Of a stretch of DNA of 7,464 bases, positions 1 to 7,200 are shown piece by piece. The DNA lies in the NCBI GenBank assembly GCA_023418375.1, contig JAEZZV010000027.1, forward strand, positions 1 through 7,464, in the 5' to 3' direction. How positions within the stretch are numbered: position 1 is the first letter of the stretch; the number at the start of each line of letters is the position of its first letter. The position numbers and the translations under genes were made by a program. The DNA comes from Actinomycetes bacterium (GTDB lineage: Bacteria; Actinomycetota; Actinomycetes; Actinomycetales; Cellulomonadaceae). The notes below the pieces were generated by a model. It had not been told where the DNA came from, searched no databases, and saw only the letters and a list, made by a program, of their open reading frames with translations.

Positions 1-369
1 GTCGCGGGGTGCCCCGCCGGCGGCCGTCACCACCGCGACCACCAGGCCCTCGACGAGCGGCGCGGGGCACAGGACGACCCGGCCCCGCGCGTCGTCGTCA
101 AGCAGGTCGAGCGCGAGCTCGGTCGAGAGCAGGGCGCTGCCGAGGTCCATCACTACGACGACGCCGGCGCCGGCGTCCGCCGCGACCACCGCGTCGTGGA
201 TCGCCATCGCGTCGGTGCCGAAGGTGTGCTCGTCGAGCCCCGCGGCGACCTCGATCCGGACGTCGTCGCGGTGCAGCATCTCGCGCGCGAGGTCCACGGC
301 GGCGCGCGCGAGCGGCGCACTGTGGGACACGACGACGATGCCGACCTTCGCGTCGGCCTGCTCGGACAT
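1..369 (-). CDS. dhaM: PTS-dependent dihydroxyacetone kinase, phosphotransferase subunit DhaM (3' part outside window)
   Basis: DhaM relays phosphate from the PTS protein HPr to DhaL, so PEP is the phosphate source for dihydroxyacetone phosphorylation in the cytoplasm. The first 123 residues are visible. The N-terminal strand GIVVVSHS (residues 10-17) carries His16, the expected phosphorylated histidine of this mannose-EIIA-like fold. The motif VVVMDLGSALLS (about 71-82) is also typical of DhaM. The ATG at 369 is chosen because a GGAG lies about 9 bases upstream, inside the end of dhaL, and because it puts the histidine strand near the N-terminus as in the family. Only 4 bases separate it from the dhaL stop, so the two are probably translationally coupled. 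The frame is open to the window edge, so it cannot be seen whether the protein is a single domain or a DhaM fused to HPr and EI-like domains, as occurs in some bacteria. Confidence 0.92.
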   Translation of the reverse strand, partial: MSEQADAKVGIVVVSHSAPLARAAVDLAREMLHRDDVRIEVAAGLDEHTFGTDAMAIHDAVVAADAGAGVVVVMDLGSALLSTELALDLLDDDARGRVVLCPAPLVEGLVVAVVTAAGGAPRD

Positions 370-373
370 GCGC

Positions 374-1075
374 TCAGGCTCCGCTCGGGTCCGCGTCCCG
401 GGCAGCGGCGCCCGCTCCCGTGACCGCGTCGGCGAGCGCCCGGACCAGCAGCGCCGTCGAGGTGGCTCCCGGGTCCTGGTGGCCGATGCTCCGCTCGCCG
501 AGGTAGCTCGCCCGGCCCTTGCGGGCGAGCATCGGCGTGGTGGCGTCCCGGCCGTCCTCCGCGGCGTCGGCCGCGGCGGCGAGCGCGGTGGCGAGGGGTG
601 CGCCGTCGGACACCGCCGACGCGAGCGCGGCGCATGCGGGGGCGAGCGCGTCGAACATCGTCTTGTCGCCGGCCTCGGCCTTGCCGCGGTCGACGATGCC
701 CTGGAGGCCGGCGGCGAGCACCGCCGACGTCGCCGCCGCGTCGAGCTGCGCCGCCTCCCCCGCCGCCACCGCCATGCGGAGGAACAGCGTCCCGTACAAC
801 GGGCCGCTGGCACCGCCGACCGAGCTGACGAGCGCCATGCCGACCGCCTTGAGCAGCGGACCGACGGCGGCGGCCGGCGCCGCGTCGGCGGCGGCCTTCT
901 CGAGGGCGACGACGGCGGCCGTCATCCCGCGGTCCATGTTGGCCCCGTGGTCGGCGTCGCCGATCGCCGCGTCGAGCGCGGTCAGGTCGTCCTTGTGCTC
1001 GTGCACCGCCCCGGCGAAGGCGCGGATCCAGCGGTCGACGCCGGCGGCGTCGAGGAAGGCTGCGGAGCTCGTCAC
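374..1075 (-). CDS. dhaL: Dihydroxyacetone kinase nucleotide-binding subunit DhaL
   Basis: DhaL holds a tightly bound ADP/ATP cofactor that is rephosphorylated by DhaM and passes phosphate to dihydroxyacetone bound on DhaK. The 233-residue product shows the Mg-nucleotide motif LDAAIGDADHGANM (residues 34-47), with Asp35, Asp40 and Asp42 matching the family metal ligands. SVGGASGPLYG (85-95) is the nucleotide-contact loop, KAEAGDKTMFDAL (132-144) is conserved, and a long C-terminal motif with GERSIGHQDPGATST ends near 207. Length is slightly above the roughly 210 residues of the E. coli protein; the surplus is an Ala/Asp-rich tail after about residue 213. The start is a GTG one base after the dhaK stop, with a G-run about 6 bases upstream, indicating tight coupling to dhaK. 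Confidence 0.95.
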   Translation of the reverse strand: MTSSAAFLDAAGVDRWIRAFAGAVHEHKDDLTALDAAIGDADHGANMDRGMTAAVVALEKAAADAAPAAAVGPLLKAVGMALVSSVGGASGPLYGTLFLRMAVAAGEAAQLDAAATSAVLAAGLQGIVDRGKAEAGDKTMFDALAPACAALASAVSDGAPLATALAAAADAAEDGRDATTPMLARKGRASYLGERSIGHQDPGATSTALLVRALADAVTGAGAAARDADPSGA

Positions 1076-1076
1076 G

Positions 1077-2075
1077 TCACGCCCCCCAGCGCAGGCCGGG
1101 CGTCCGGACGGGCGCGTCCCAGAGGCGGAGCAGCTCGTCGTCCACCGCGAGGAGGGTGAGCGAGGCGCCGGCCATCTCCAGGCTGGTGATGTACGGCCCG
1201 ACGAGGGAGCGGGCGACCCGCACGCCGGACCTCTCGAGGATCGCCGCCACCTCGCCGTACAGGACGTACAGCTCCAGCAGCGGCGTGCCGCCCATCCCGT
1301 TGACGAAGCAGACGACGTCCTTGCCCGCGAAGTCGAGGTCCGCGAGCACGGGCTCGGCGAGCATCGCGGCGATGTCCTTGGCGGGCGCGAGCGTCACGCG
1401 CCGCCGTCCGGGCTCGCCGTGGATGCCGATGCCGACCTCCATCTCGTCGTCGGCCAGGTCGAACGTCGGCTTGCCCGCCGCAGGGACCGTGCACGACGTG
1501 AGCGCGACGCCCATCGACCGGCCCTGGGCGTTGACGCGGCGGGCGACGTCGGCGACCTCGGCCAGCGACCGGCCCTCCTCCGCCGCGGCGCCGGCGATCT
1601 TCTCGAGCAGCACGGTGACGCCGACGCCGCGGCGCCCGGCGGTCCACGTGCTGTCCTGAACGGCGACGTCGTCGTCGGTGACGACCGAGACGACCTCGAT
1701 CCCCGACGTCGCCGCCGCGAGCTCGGCGGCCATCTCGAAGTTCATGACGTCGCCGGTGTAGTTCTTCACGACGTGCAGGACCCCGGCGCCCGCGTCGACC
1801 TTCGTGGTCGCCTCGAGCATCTGGTCCGGGACGGGCGAGGTGAACACCTCGCCCGCGCACGCGGCGTCGAGCATGCCGAGGCCGACGAACCCGCCGTGCA
1901 GCGGCTCGTGGCCGGAGCCACCGCCGGAGATGAGCGCGACCTTGCCGGGGCGGGTCGGCTCGGCGCGGTAGATGATCTTGTGCTCGTGGTCCACCGCGAG
2001 GTCGGGGTGGGCCGCCGCCATGCCGAGCAGCGCGTCCGAGACCACCGTCTCGGGGCTGTTGATGAGCTTCTTCAT
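1077..2075 (-). CDS. dhaK: Dihydroxyacetone kinase substrate-binding subunit DhaK
   Basis: DhaK binds dihydroxyacetone covalently as a hemiaminal on a histidine and accepts phosphate from DhaL, giving dihydroxyacetone phosphate for glycolysis. The 332-residue product matches the family length. It starts with the characteristic MKKLINSPE. GGGSGHEP (about 51-58) contains the substrate-contacting His56, KNYTGDVMNFEMA (about 104-116) contains the catalytic Asp109, and GIGIHGEPG (about 215-223) contains the covalent His near 219. GCINGMGG-like NGMGGTPLLELYV lies near 258-270. There is no fused ATP-binding domain, so this is the PTS type and not the ATP-dependent single-chain kinase, in agreement with the following dhaL and dhaM. 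A GGAG sits about 5 bases before the ATG. It follows the channel gene after 58 bases in the same direction, probably as one transcript. Confidence 0.97.
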   Translation of the reverse strand: MKKLINSPETVVSDALLGMAAAHPDLAVDHEHKIIYRAEPTRPGKVALISGGGSGHEPLHGGFVGLGMLDAACAGEVFTSPVPDQMLEATTKVDAGAGVLHVVKNYTGDVMNFEMAAELAAATSGIEVVSVVTDDDVAVQDSTWTAGRRGVGVTVLLEKIAGAAAEEGRSLAEVADVARRVNAQGRSMGVALTSCTVPAAGKPTFDLADDEMEVGIGIHGEPGRRRVTLAPAKDIAAMLAEPVLADLDFAGKDVVCFVNGMGGTPLLELYVLYGEVAAILERSGVRVARSLVGPYITSLEMAGASLTLLAVDDELLRLWDAPVRTPGLRWGA

Positions 2076-2133
2076 CGAATCTCCAGGGCTGGTCTGATGA
2101 CTGGTGTGCTGGGGCGAGGGCGGCCGTCGGCCG

Positions 2134-2898
2134 TCAGGCCTCGGTGACGGCCCGCTTGACGGGGCGCTGGTCGGCGGCGGGGTTGTCGGCGGGCGTGCGC
2201 GAGATGGCGACGTACGCGAGGCCGGCGGCCGCGCCCGCGAGGAGCTCGGCGATCAGGTAGACGGGGAGCTGCTCCCACTGCACCGTCCCGCCGGCGATCT
2301 GCTGGACGAGCATGGGGCCGACGGTACGCGCGGGGTTGATGGAGGCGCCCGTCGTCGGCGCCACCGGGATGATCGCCGCGAAGACGACCAGGCCGATCGC
2401 GACGCCCGCGAAGGCGCCCGGCGCCTTGCGGTGGGTCGAGCCGAAGACCGCGAACACGAGGATGAACGTGCCGATGAACTCGGCCGCGAACGCCTGGGCG
2501 ACGGGGACGGAGTCGGCGTTGTACGCGGCGATCCCGAGGCCGACGTCGCTGGCCTGCGTGCCGAGGACGGCGAGGATCGCCGCAGCGCCCGTGATCGCGC
2601 CGAGCACCTGGGCGGCCATGTACGGCCCGACCTGCGACCACGGGAACTTGCCCGTGACGGCCAGGCCGAAGGTGACGGCGGGGTTGATGTGGTTGCCGCT
2701 GATGTGGCCGAGCGCGTAGACGGTCGCGACGACGATCGTGCCGAAGGCCAACGAGATCATGCCGAGGTCGGCCATCGTGAACGGCGCGTCGCCGTTGACG
2801 ATGAGGGTGGCGGGCACGGAGCCGACGCCGATGAACACGAGGAAGGCCGTGCCGATGAACTCGGCGGCCAGCTTCTGGGCGGTGCGGGGTTCGTCCAT
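2134..2898 (-). CDS. glpF: MIP-family channel, probable glycerol/dihydroxyacetone facilitator
   Basis: This is a six-helix inner-membrane channel of the aquaporin/aquaglyceroporin family. The 254-residue product has both pore-forming NPA motifs: GNHINPAVTFG (first NPA at 72-74) and GASINPARTVGP (second at 188-190, with the pore Arg191). The two halves show the ancestral duplication: AAEFIGTAFLVF near 11-22 and AAEFIGTFILVF near 138-149. The start at 2898 is preferred over in-frame upstream ATGs because GGGAGA lies about 5 bases upstream and because helix 1 then begins about 10 residues in; an upstream start would add a charged, Pro/Gln-rich stretch. The residue after NPAR is Thr, whereas classical glycerol facilitators usually have Asp there, so the sequence alone does not settle substrate choice. 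The glycerol/dihydroxyacetone assignment rests on being first in the dha operon. Confidence 0.9.
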   Translation of the reverse strand: MDEPRTAQKLAAEFIGTAFLVFIGVGSVPATLIVNGDAPFTMADLGMISLAFGTIVVATVYALGHISGNHINPAVTFGLAVTGKFPWSQVGPYMAAQVLGAITGAAAILAVLGTQASDVGLGIAAYNADSVPVAQAFAAEFIGTFILVFAVFGSTHRKAPGAFAGVAIGLVVFAAIIPVAPTTGASINPARTVGPMLVQQIAGGTVQWEQLPVYLIAELLAGAAAGLAYVAISRTPADNPAADQRPVKRAVTEA

Positions 2899-2982
2899 CT
2901 GGGTCTCCCGGGGACAACGACGGTGTTGCGGGGACTGTTCTGGGACCTGCTGCGGTGGTGCGGGGCGCTCTCGGGCGCCTCC

Positions 2983-3019
2983 TTGCCGAGTGCCGTTCGA
3001 CATTGCCGAACGCCGTTCG
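2983..3019. promoter_or_regulatory. Tandem operator-like repeats between glpF and the IclR gene
   Basis: Two 17-base copies, TTGCCGAGTGCCGTTCG (2983-2999) and TTGCCGAACGCCGTTCG (3003-3019), differ at two positions and are spaced 20 bases apart, close to two helical turns. The second contains the perfect dyad CGAAC-GCC-GTTCG (3007-3019). CGTTCG at 2994 and CGAACG at 3007 also form an inverted pair with a 7-base spacer. A further CGAAC lies at 3037-3041. Paired or repeated inverted half-sites beside a divergent gene are usual for IclR-family regulators, so this is the likely binding site of the neighbouring regulator. That assignment is inferred. Confidence 0.6.
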
Positions 3020-3032
3020 CCGAGGGTACTCT
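3003..3032 (+). promoter_or_regulatory. Possible promoter of the IclR-family regulator gene
   Basis: TTGCCG (3003-3008) and TACTCT (3027-3032) are separated by 18 bases on the plus strand. The -35 element lies inside the second operator repeat, which would let the regulator control its own gene. The -10 match is poor and GC-rich actinobacterial promoters are hard to call, so this is a suggestion only. Confidence 0.2.
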
Positions 3033-3052
3033 CGGGCGAACATCGCTGACAA
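3023..3052 (-). promoter_or_regulatory. Possible promoter of the glpF-dhaKLM operon
   Basis: On the minus strand TTGTCA (3052-3047, one mismatch to the -35 consensus) is followed after 18 bases by TACCCT (3028-3023), a TAnnnT-type -10 element. Transcription would begin near 3015, inside the tandem operator repeats, where a bound regulator would block it. The 5' leader would be about 115 bases. Weak match at -10, so tentative. Confidence 0.3.
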
Positions 3053-3098
3053 GAGGGTTCGGCCACTCCGCGCGTCGGGCCCGTGAGAGGATCCCGCC

Positions 3099-3863
3099 GT
3101 GATCCAGTCCGTCGACCGGGCGGTGCAGATCCTCACCACCCTCCAGCGCGCACGGGAGATGGCCCTCGGCGAGCTCGCGGCCGCGCTGGGCCTGCCCCCG
3201 TCGACGACGCACGGCCTGGTCAAGACGCTCGCCGCGCACGGCATGGTCGTCCAGGAGCACGGCTCCGGCCGCTACCGGCTGGGCCCGGCGACGCTGCGCC
3301 TCGGCAACGCCTACCTGGACACGCTCGAGCTGCGCGCCCGGGTCAACGCGTGGGCCTTCGCGCTCGCCCAGCGCACCGGCTTCGCGGTCCGGACGGGCGT
3401 CCGCCTGCTCGACGACGTCCTCGTCGTCCACCACGTCCCGCGCCCGGACGACTCCCTGACGATGCCCGAGGTCGGCATCGTCATCCCGGCCCACGCCTGC
3501 GCGCTCGGCAAGGCCCTGCTCGCGTTCGACGCCGCGGCGACCGCCGAGGTGCTCGGCCACCCCGGCCCGTTGCGCAGCATGACCGCCGAGACCCTCACGG
3601 ACCGCGCGTCGCTCGAGGACGCCCTCGCGGCGGTGCGCGCGACAGGCATCGCGTCGGAGGTGGAGGAGGCCGTCATCGGCGAGTGCGGCCTGGCCGCGCC
3701 CGTGGCCGACTCGGCGGGGCTCATCGCCGGGGCGGTCGGGCTCGTCGTGCCGGCCGGCGAGTGGCCCGCCGAGCCCTCGGCTACCGACGCCCTGCGCTCG
3801 GCCGCCCGCGCCGTCTCCCGCGAGCTCGGCGCCTCACGCTGGCCGCCCGCGCTCGCCGACTGA
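3099..3863 (+). CDS. IclR-family transcriptional regulator, probable regulator of the glpF-dha operon
   Basis: Cytoplasmic DNA-binding regulator of 254 residues, the usual IclR length. Residues 1-60 form the winged helix-turn-helix: SVDRAVQILTTL opens helix 1, ALGELAAALGLPPSTTHGLVKTL (22-44) is the HTH, and HGSGRYRLG (54-62) is the wing. The effector-binding domain follows from about 75 to 245, with the family signatures PAHACALGKALLAF (130-143) and GIASEVEEAVIGECGLAAPV (183-202). The GTG at 3099 is taken as start because AGAGG lies 8 bases upstream and the protein then begins directly at the conserved IQSVDRA segment. It is transcribed away from glpF across a 200-base gap with operator-like repeats, which points to control of that operon, comparable to GylR control of glycerol genes in Streptomyces. 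The effector (glycerol, dihydroxyacetone or a phosphate) cannot be read from the sequence. Confidence 0.92.
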   Translation: MIQSVDRAVQILTTLQRAREMALGELAAALGLPPSTTHGLVKTLAAHGMVVQEHGSGRYRLGPATLRLGNAYLDTLELRARVNAWAFALAQRTGFAVRTGVRLLDDVLVVHHVPRPDDSLTMPEVGIVIPAHACALGKALLAFDAAATAEVLGHPGPLRSMTAETLTDRASLEDALAAVRATGIASEVEEAVIGECGLAAPVADSAGLIAGAVGLVVPAGEWPAEPSATDALRSAARAVSRELGASRWPPALAD

Positions 3864-4016
3864 CGCCCGCGGCCGGCGCCGGCGGCGCACGCCCGTCAGG
3901 GCCTCGGCCACCGTGCCCACCGTCTCGGGCTCGCCGTCCGTCCGCAGCACGGAAACGCTCATAGGACCGGTCGGAAACGGTGAATAAATCGCGTCTGCGC
4001 GGCATTCCTCCGTGCC

Positions 4017-4035
4017 GTAGGAAAGGCTTACCTCA
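4017..4035. promoter_or_regulatory. DtxR/IdeR iron-box-like site
   Basis: GTAGGAAAGGCTTACCTCA matches the 19-base consensus of actinobacterial iron repressors (TTAGGTTAGSCTAACCTAA) at 14 positions, including the core AGG at the left, AGGCT at the centre and ACCT at the right. It sits about 200 bases upstream of the hydrogenase start, in the lower-GC part of the gap. Known boxes of this type bind DtxR or IdeR with Fe(II). Whether it serves the hydrogenase gene is inferred from position. Confidence 0.5.
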
Positions 4036-4087
4036 TTCGGACGCGGGTGCCCGCACTTTCCACCCATGAATTGCCTCTGACGTGGGC

Positions 4088-4111
4088 CGGAAGTCCGGAT
4101 CCGGCGTTCCG
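4088..4111. promoter_or_regulatory. 24-base near-perfect dyad in the hydrogenase leader
   Basis: The arms CGGAA (4088-4092) and TTCCG (4107-4111) flank the self-complementary core CCGGATCCGG (4095-4104), so 20 of 24 positions are symmetric; only the two-base steps GT and CG between arm and core break it. It may be an operator for an unknown dimeric regulator. In RNA it can fold into a hairpin with a GAUC loop. No known regulator motif was recognised. Confidence 0.4.
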
Positions 4112-4153
4112 CACGCGACCTACCGTGGAGAGCAGCCGGCCCCTGGTGCTCAC

Positions 4154-4175
4154 GCTTCCTCGACGTGGTGGAAGC
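4154..4175 (+). other. Small hairpin in the hydrogenase leader
   Basis: GCTTCC (4154-4159) and GGAAGC (4170-4175) are perfect complements around a 10-base loop. It lies 45 bases before the ribosome binding site and could shape the leader RNA. No riboswitch family was recognised, and a 6-base stem can occur by chance. Confidence 0.25.
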
Positions 4176-4219
4176 AGGCGGAGACCCGCGCACCTCGCCG
4201 TGCTCGCATGCCCGACAAC

Positions 4220-4225
4220 GGAGGA
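4220..4225 (+). promoter_or_regulatory. Strong ribosome binding site fixing the hydrogenase start
   Basis: GGAGGA ends 8 bases before the GTG at 4234. This decides against the longer in-frame start at 4165, which has no such site and would add 23 residues unlike any ferredoxin N-terminus. Confidence 0.8.
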
Positions 4226-4233
4226 ACCTCAAG

Positions 4234-7200
4234 GTGCGCGCACTCGACGAGAACGACCGGATCACCGTCACGGTCAACAACCGCGAGACCCAGGTCTTCG
4301 GCGACCTGACGATCCTGAAGTCGCTGGTCATGGAAGGGATCGAGATCCCCTCCCTGTGCCACGACGTCCGCCTCAAGCGGTCCAACGGCAACTGCGGCCT
4401 CTGCGTGGTCGAGGTCAGCAAGGACGGCGAGACCCCCCGCGACGTCAAGGCGTGCACGACGCCGATCACGCCGGGCATGGTGATCACCACCCACAGCCCG
4501 CGCCTCGAGGACTACCGCAAGGTCCGTCTCGAGCAGCTGCTCTGCGACCACAACGCCGACTGCGTCGCCCCCTGCGTGCAGACCTGCCCGGCCGGCATCG
4601 ACATCCAGACCTACCTCAAGCACGTCGCGGACGGGAACTACGCCGCCGCGCTGCGCGTCATCAAGGACCGCAACCCCTTCCCGTCGGCCTGTGGCCGCGT
4701 GTGCCCCCACCCCTGCGAGGCCGAGTGCCGCCGCAACCTCGTGGAGGACCCGGTCAACATCAACCACGTCAAGCGCTTCGTGGCGGACTGGGACCGCGCG
4801 CAGGAGACGCCGTGGGCGCCGCACCTGGCCGAGTCCACGGGCAAGCGGATCGCCATCGTCGGCGCGGGCCCGTCCGGCCTGTCCGCCGCGTACTACGCCG
4901 CGATCGCCGGCCACCAGGTCACGGTCTTCGAGAAGCAGGACCACGCCGGCGGCATGATGCGCTACGGCATCCCCGAGTACCGCCTGCCCAAGAAGACGCT
5001 CGACGAGGAGATCGCCTTCATCCAGGCCCTCGGCGTCCAGATCGTCACCGGCATCAGCCTCGGCACCCAGCTCCACCTCGAGGACCTGCGTCGCGACTTC
5101 GACGCCGTCTACCTGGCCATCGGCTCGTGGCGCGCCTCGCCCATGCGGATCGACGGCGAGCACCTCGAGGGCGTCGAGCTCGGCATCGACTACCTCCGGC
5201 ACGTCACCAAGGGCGCGAAGGTCAACCTCGGCGAGACGGTCGTCGTCGTCGGTGGTGGCAACACCGCCATCGACTGCGCCCGGACCGCGCTGCGGATGGG
5301 CGCCAAGAACGTCAAGCTCGTCTACCGCCGCACCCGCGACGAGATGCCGGCCGAGCCGATCGAGATCGAGGAGGCGCTGCACGAGAACATCGAGATGGTG
5401 TTCCTCACCGCGCCGACGAGCATCACCATCGGCGAGAACGGCCGCAAGCAGGTCCACTGCGTGCGCATGGAGCTGGGCGAGCCCGACCGGTCCGGCCGTC
5501 GTCGCCCGGTCGTCGTCGAGGGCAGCGACTTCGCGATCGAGGCCGACTACGTCATCGGCGCCATCGGCCAGACGACCGACACGACGTTCCTCTACAACGA
5601 CCTGCCGGTGCGCCTGAACAAGTGGGGCGACATCGACATCGACGGCACGACGATGCAGACGTCGGAGCTGAACATCTTCGCCGGTGGTGACTGTGCGACC
5701 GGTCCCGCCACGGTGATCCAGGCCATCGCGGCCGGCCGCCGCGCGGCCAAGGCGCTCGACGACTTCGTGATGCGCGGCTACGTCCGCCCGTCGCACGAGG
5801 ACTACAGCTGCAGCCGCGGCACCAACGAGGAGCTCCCGCGGGCCGAGTTCGACGACATCCCGCGGCTGGCCCGCGCCGTCATGCCTGCCCTGCCCCCCGG
5901 CTCCCGCGTCGACTCGTTCATCGAGGTCGAGCTCGGCCTGACCGAGGAGCAGGCCCGGGCCGAGGCGGCGCGCTGCCTCGAGTGCGGCTGCTCCAAGCAG
6001 AACCACTGCGCCCTGCGCAACGAGGCCACCGACCACGGCGTGCAGTTCGCGCCGACGCTGCACGTGCGGCCCTACACGCCGATCATCGAGGACCACCCGT
6101 TCATCGTCCGCGACAACAACAAGTGCATCTCCTGCGGTCGCTGCGTCGCGGCGTGCGCGGAGATCGAGGGCGTCGGCGTCCTGGCGTACCAGTTCAGCGA
6201 GGGCCGCCTGACGGTCGGCACCCACAACGGCCTTCCGCTCGACCAGACCGACTGCGTCTCCTGCGGCCAGTGCGTCCGCGCCTGCCCGTGCGGCGCGCTC
6301 GACTACAAGCGCGAGCGCGGCGACGTCTTCACGGCGATCAACGACCCGAAGAAGCTCGTCGTCGGCTTCGTCGCGCCGGCCGTCCGCACGGTCATCGCGA
6401 GCGAGTACGACCTCTCGGTCGAGGAGGCCTCCGGCTTCATCGCGGGCCTCATGCGCAAGGTCGGCTTCGACAAGGTCTTCGACTTCTCGTTCGCCGCCGA
6501 CCTGACGATCATGGAGGAGACGACCGAGTTCCTCGGCCGCGTCACGAACGGCGGCACGATGCCGCAGTTCACCTCCTGCTGCCCCGGCTGGGTCAACCTG
6601 GTCGAGCGCCGCCACCCGGAGCTCATCCCGCACCTGTCGAGCTGCAAGTCCCCGCAGCAGATGATGGGCGCGACGGTGAAGAACCACTTCGCGCAGCAGG
6701 CCGGCATCAGCCTCGACGACCTGTACGTCGTCTCGATCGTGCCGTGCCTCGCCAAGAAGTACGAGGCCGCGCGGCCGGAGTTCGCCCCGGACGAGATCCG
6801 CGACGTCGACGCCGTCCTCACGACCACCGAGTTCCTCGAGATGGTGCAGATGCTCCGCCTCGAGCCGAAGGACGTGGAGCCGGGCGCCTTCGACGAGCCG
6901 TACAAGCGCGTCACCGGTGCGGGCGTCCTCTTCGGCGCCTCGGGCGGTGTGGCCGAGGCCGCGCTGCGCATGGCCGTCGAGAAGCTCACGGGCACCCCGC
7001 TCGTGGACGACCTCGACTTCGAGGAGGTGCGCGGCTTCGAGGGCCTCAAGGAGGCGACGATCGTCGCGGGCGAGACCACCGTGCGCGTCGCGGTCATCTC
7101 GGGCCTGAACAACGTCGCCCCCATCGCCGAGCGCATGAAGAACGGCGAGCACCCGGGCTACGACCTCATCGAGGTCATGGCCTGCCCCGGTGGCTGCATC

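Larger units (their letters stand above)
3864..4233. other. 370-base non-coding stretch upstream of the hydrogenase gene
   Basis: No convincing gene lies here. The first 80 bases after the regulator stop are very GC-rich. From about 3950 to 4080 the GC content falls visibly, as expected for a regulatory region; this part contains CGGAAACG twice (3950-3957 and 3972-3979, 22 bases apart), an AT-rich tract near 3981-3989, the iron-box-like site, and a short dyad GCGGG-TG-CCCGC (4043-4054). The second half has a larger dyad at 4088-4111 and a hairpin at 4154-4175, then the ribosome binding site. A good consensus promoter is not visible, so the transcription start is unknown and the untranslated leader could be 100 to 200 bases long. 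Confidence 0.6.

Noticed and set aside
2964..2979. Inverted repeat GGCGC-6-GCGCC in the glpF leader beside an AAGGAGG on the minus strand
   Set aside because: The Shine-Dalgarno-like run is followed by no start codon at usable distance, and a 5-base GC stem is common by chance at this composition.
2899..3066. Upstream in-frame starts of the channel gene (ATG at 3066 or 3003)
   Set aside because: They would place coding sequence across the operator repeats and add a hydrophilic Pro/Gln/Arg-rich extension not found in MIP channels; no ribosome binding site supports them.
3834..3962. 42-codon minus-strand frame starting MSVSVLRTDGE, ending inside the regulator gene
   Set aside because: The first 25 residues look plausible and the ATG faces the iron-box-like site, but there is no ribosome binding site, the end is an Arg-rich run typical of non-coding GC-rich frames, and no family was recognised.
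3781..4005. Minus-strand frame of 74 codons with GGAGGA right before its ATG
   Set aside because: The purine run abuts the start codon with too little spacing, and the translation is Arg/Ala/Gly-rich low-complexity sequence overlapping the regulator gene.
4066..4080. Four-codon leader peptide MNCL before a stop, upstream of the hydrogenase gene
   Set aside because: No ribosome binding site precedes it and such a tiny frame is expected by chance; no attenuator structure clearly couples to it.
4165..4233. In-frame GTG at 4165 as hydrogenase start
   Set aside because: It lacks a ribosome binding site and overlaps a leader hairpin; the GTG at 4234 has GGAGGA at 8 bases and begins directly at the ferredoxin fold.
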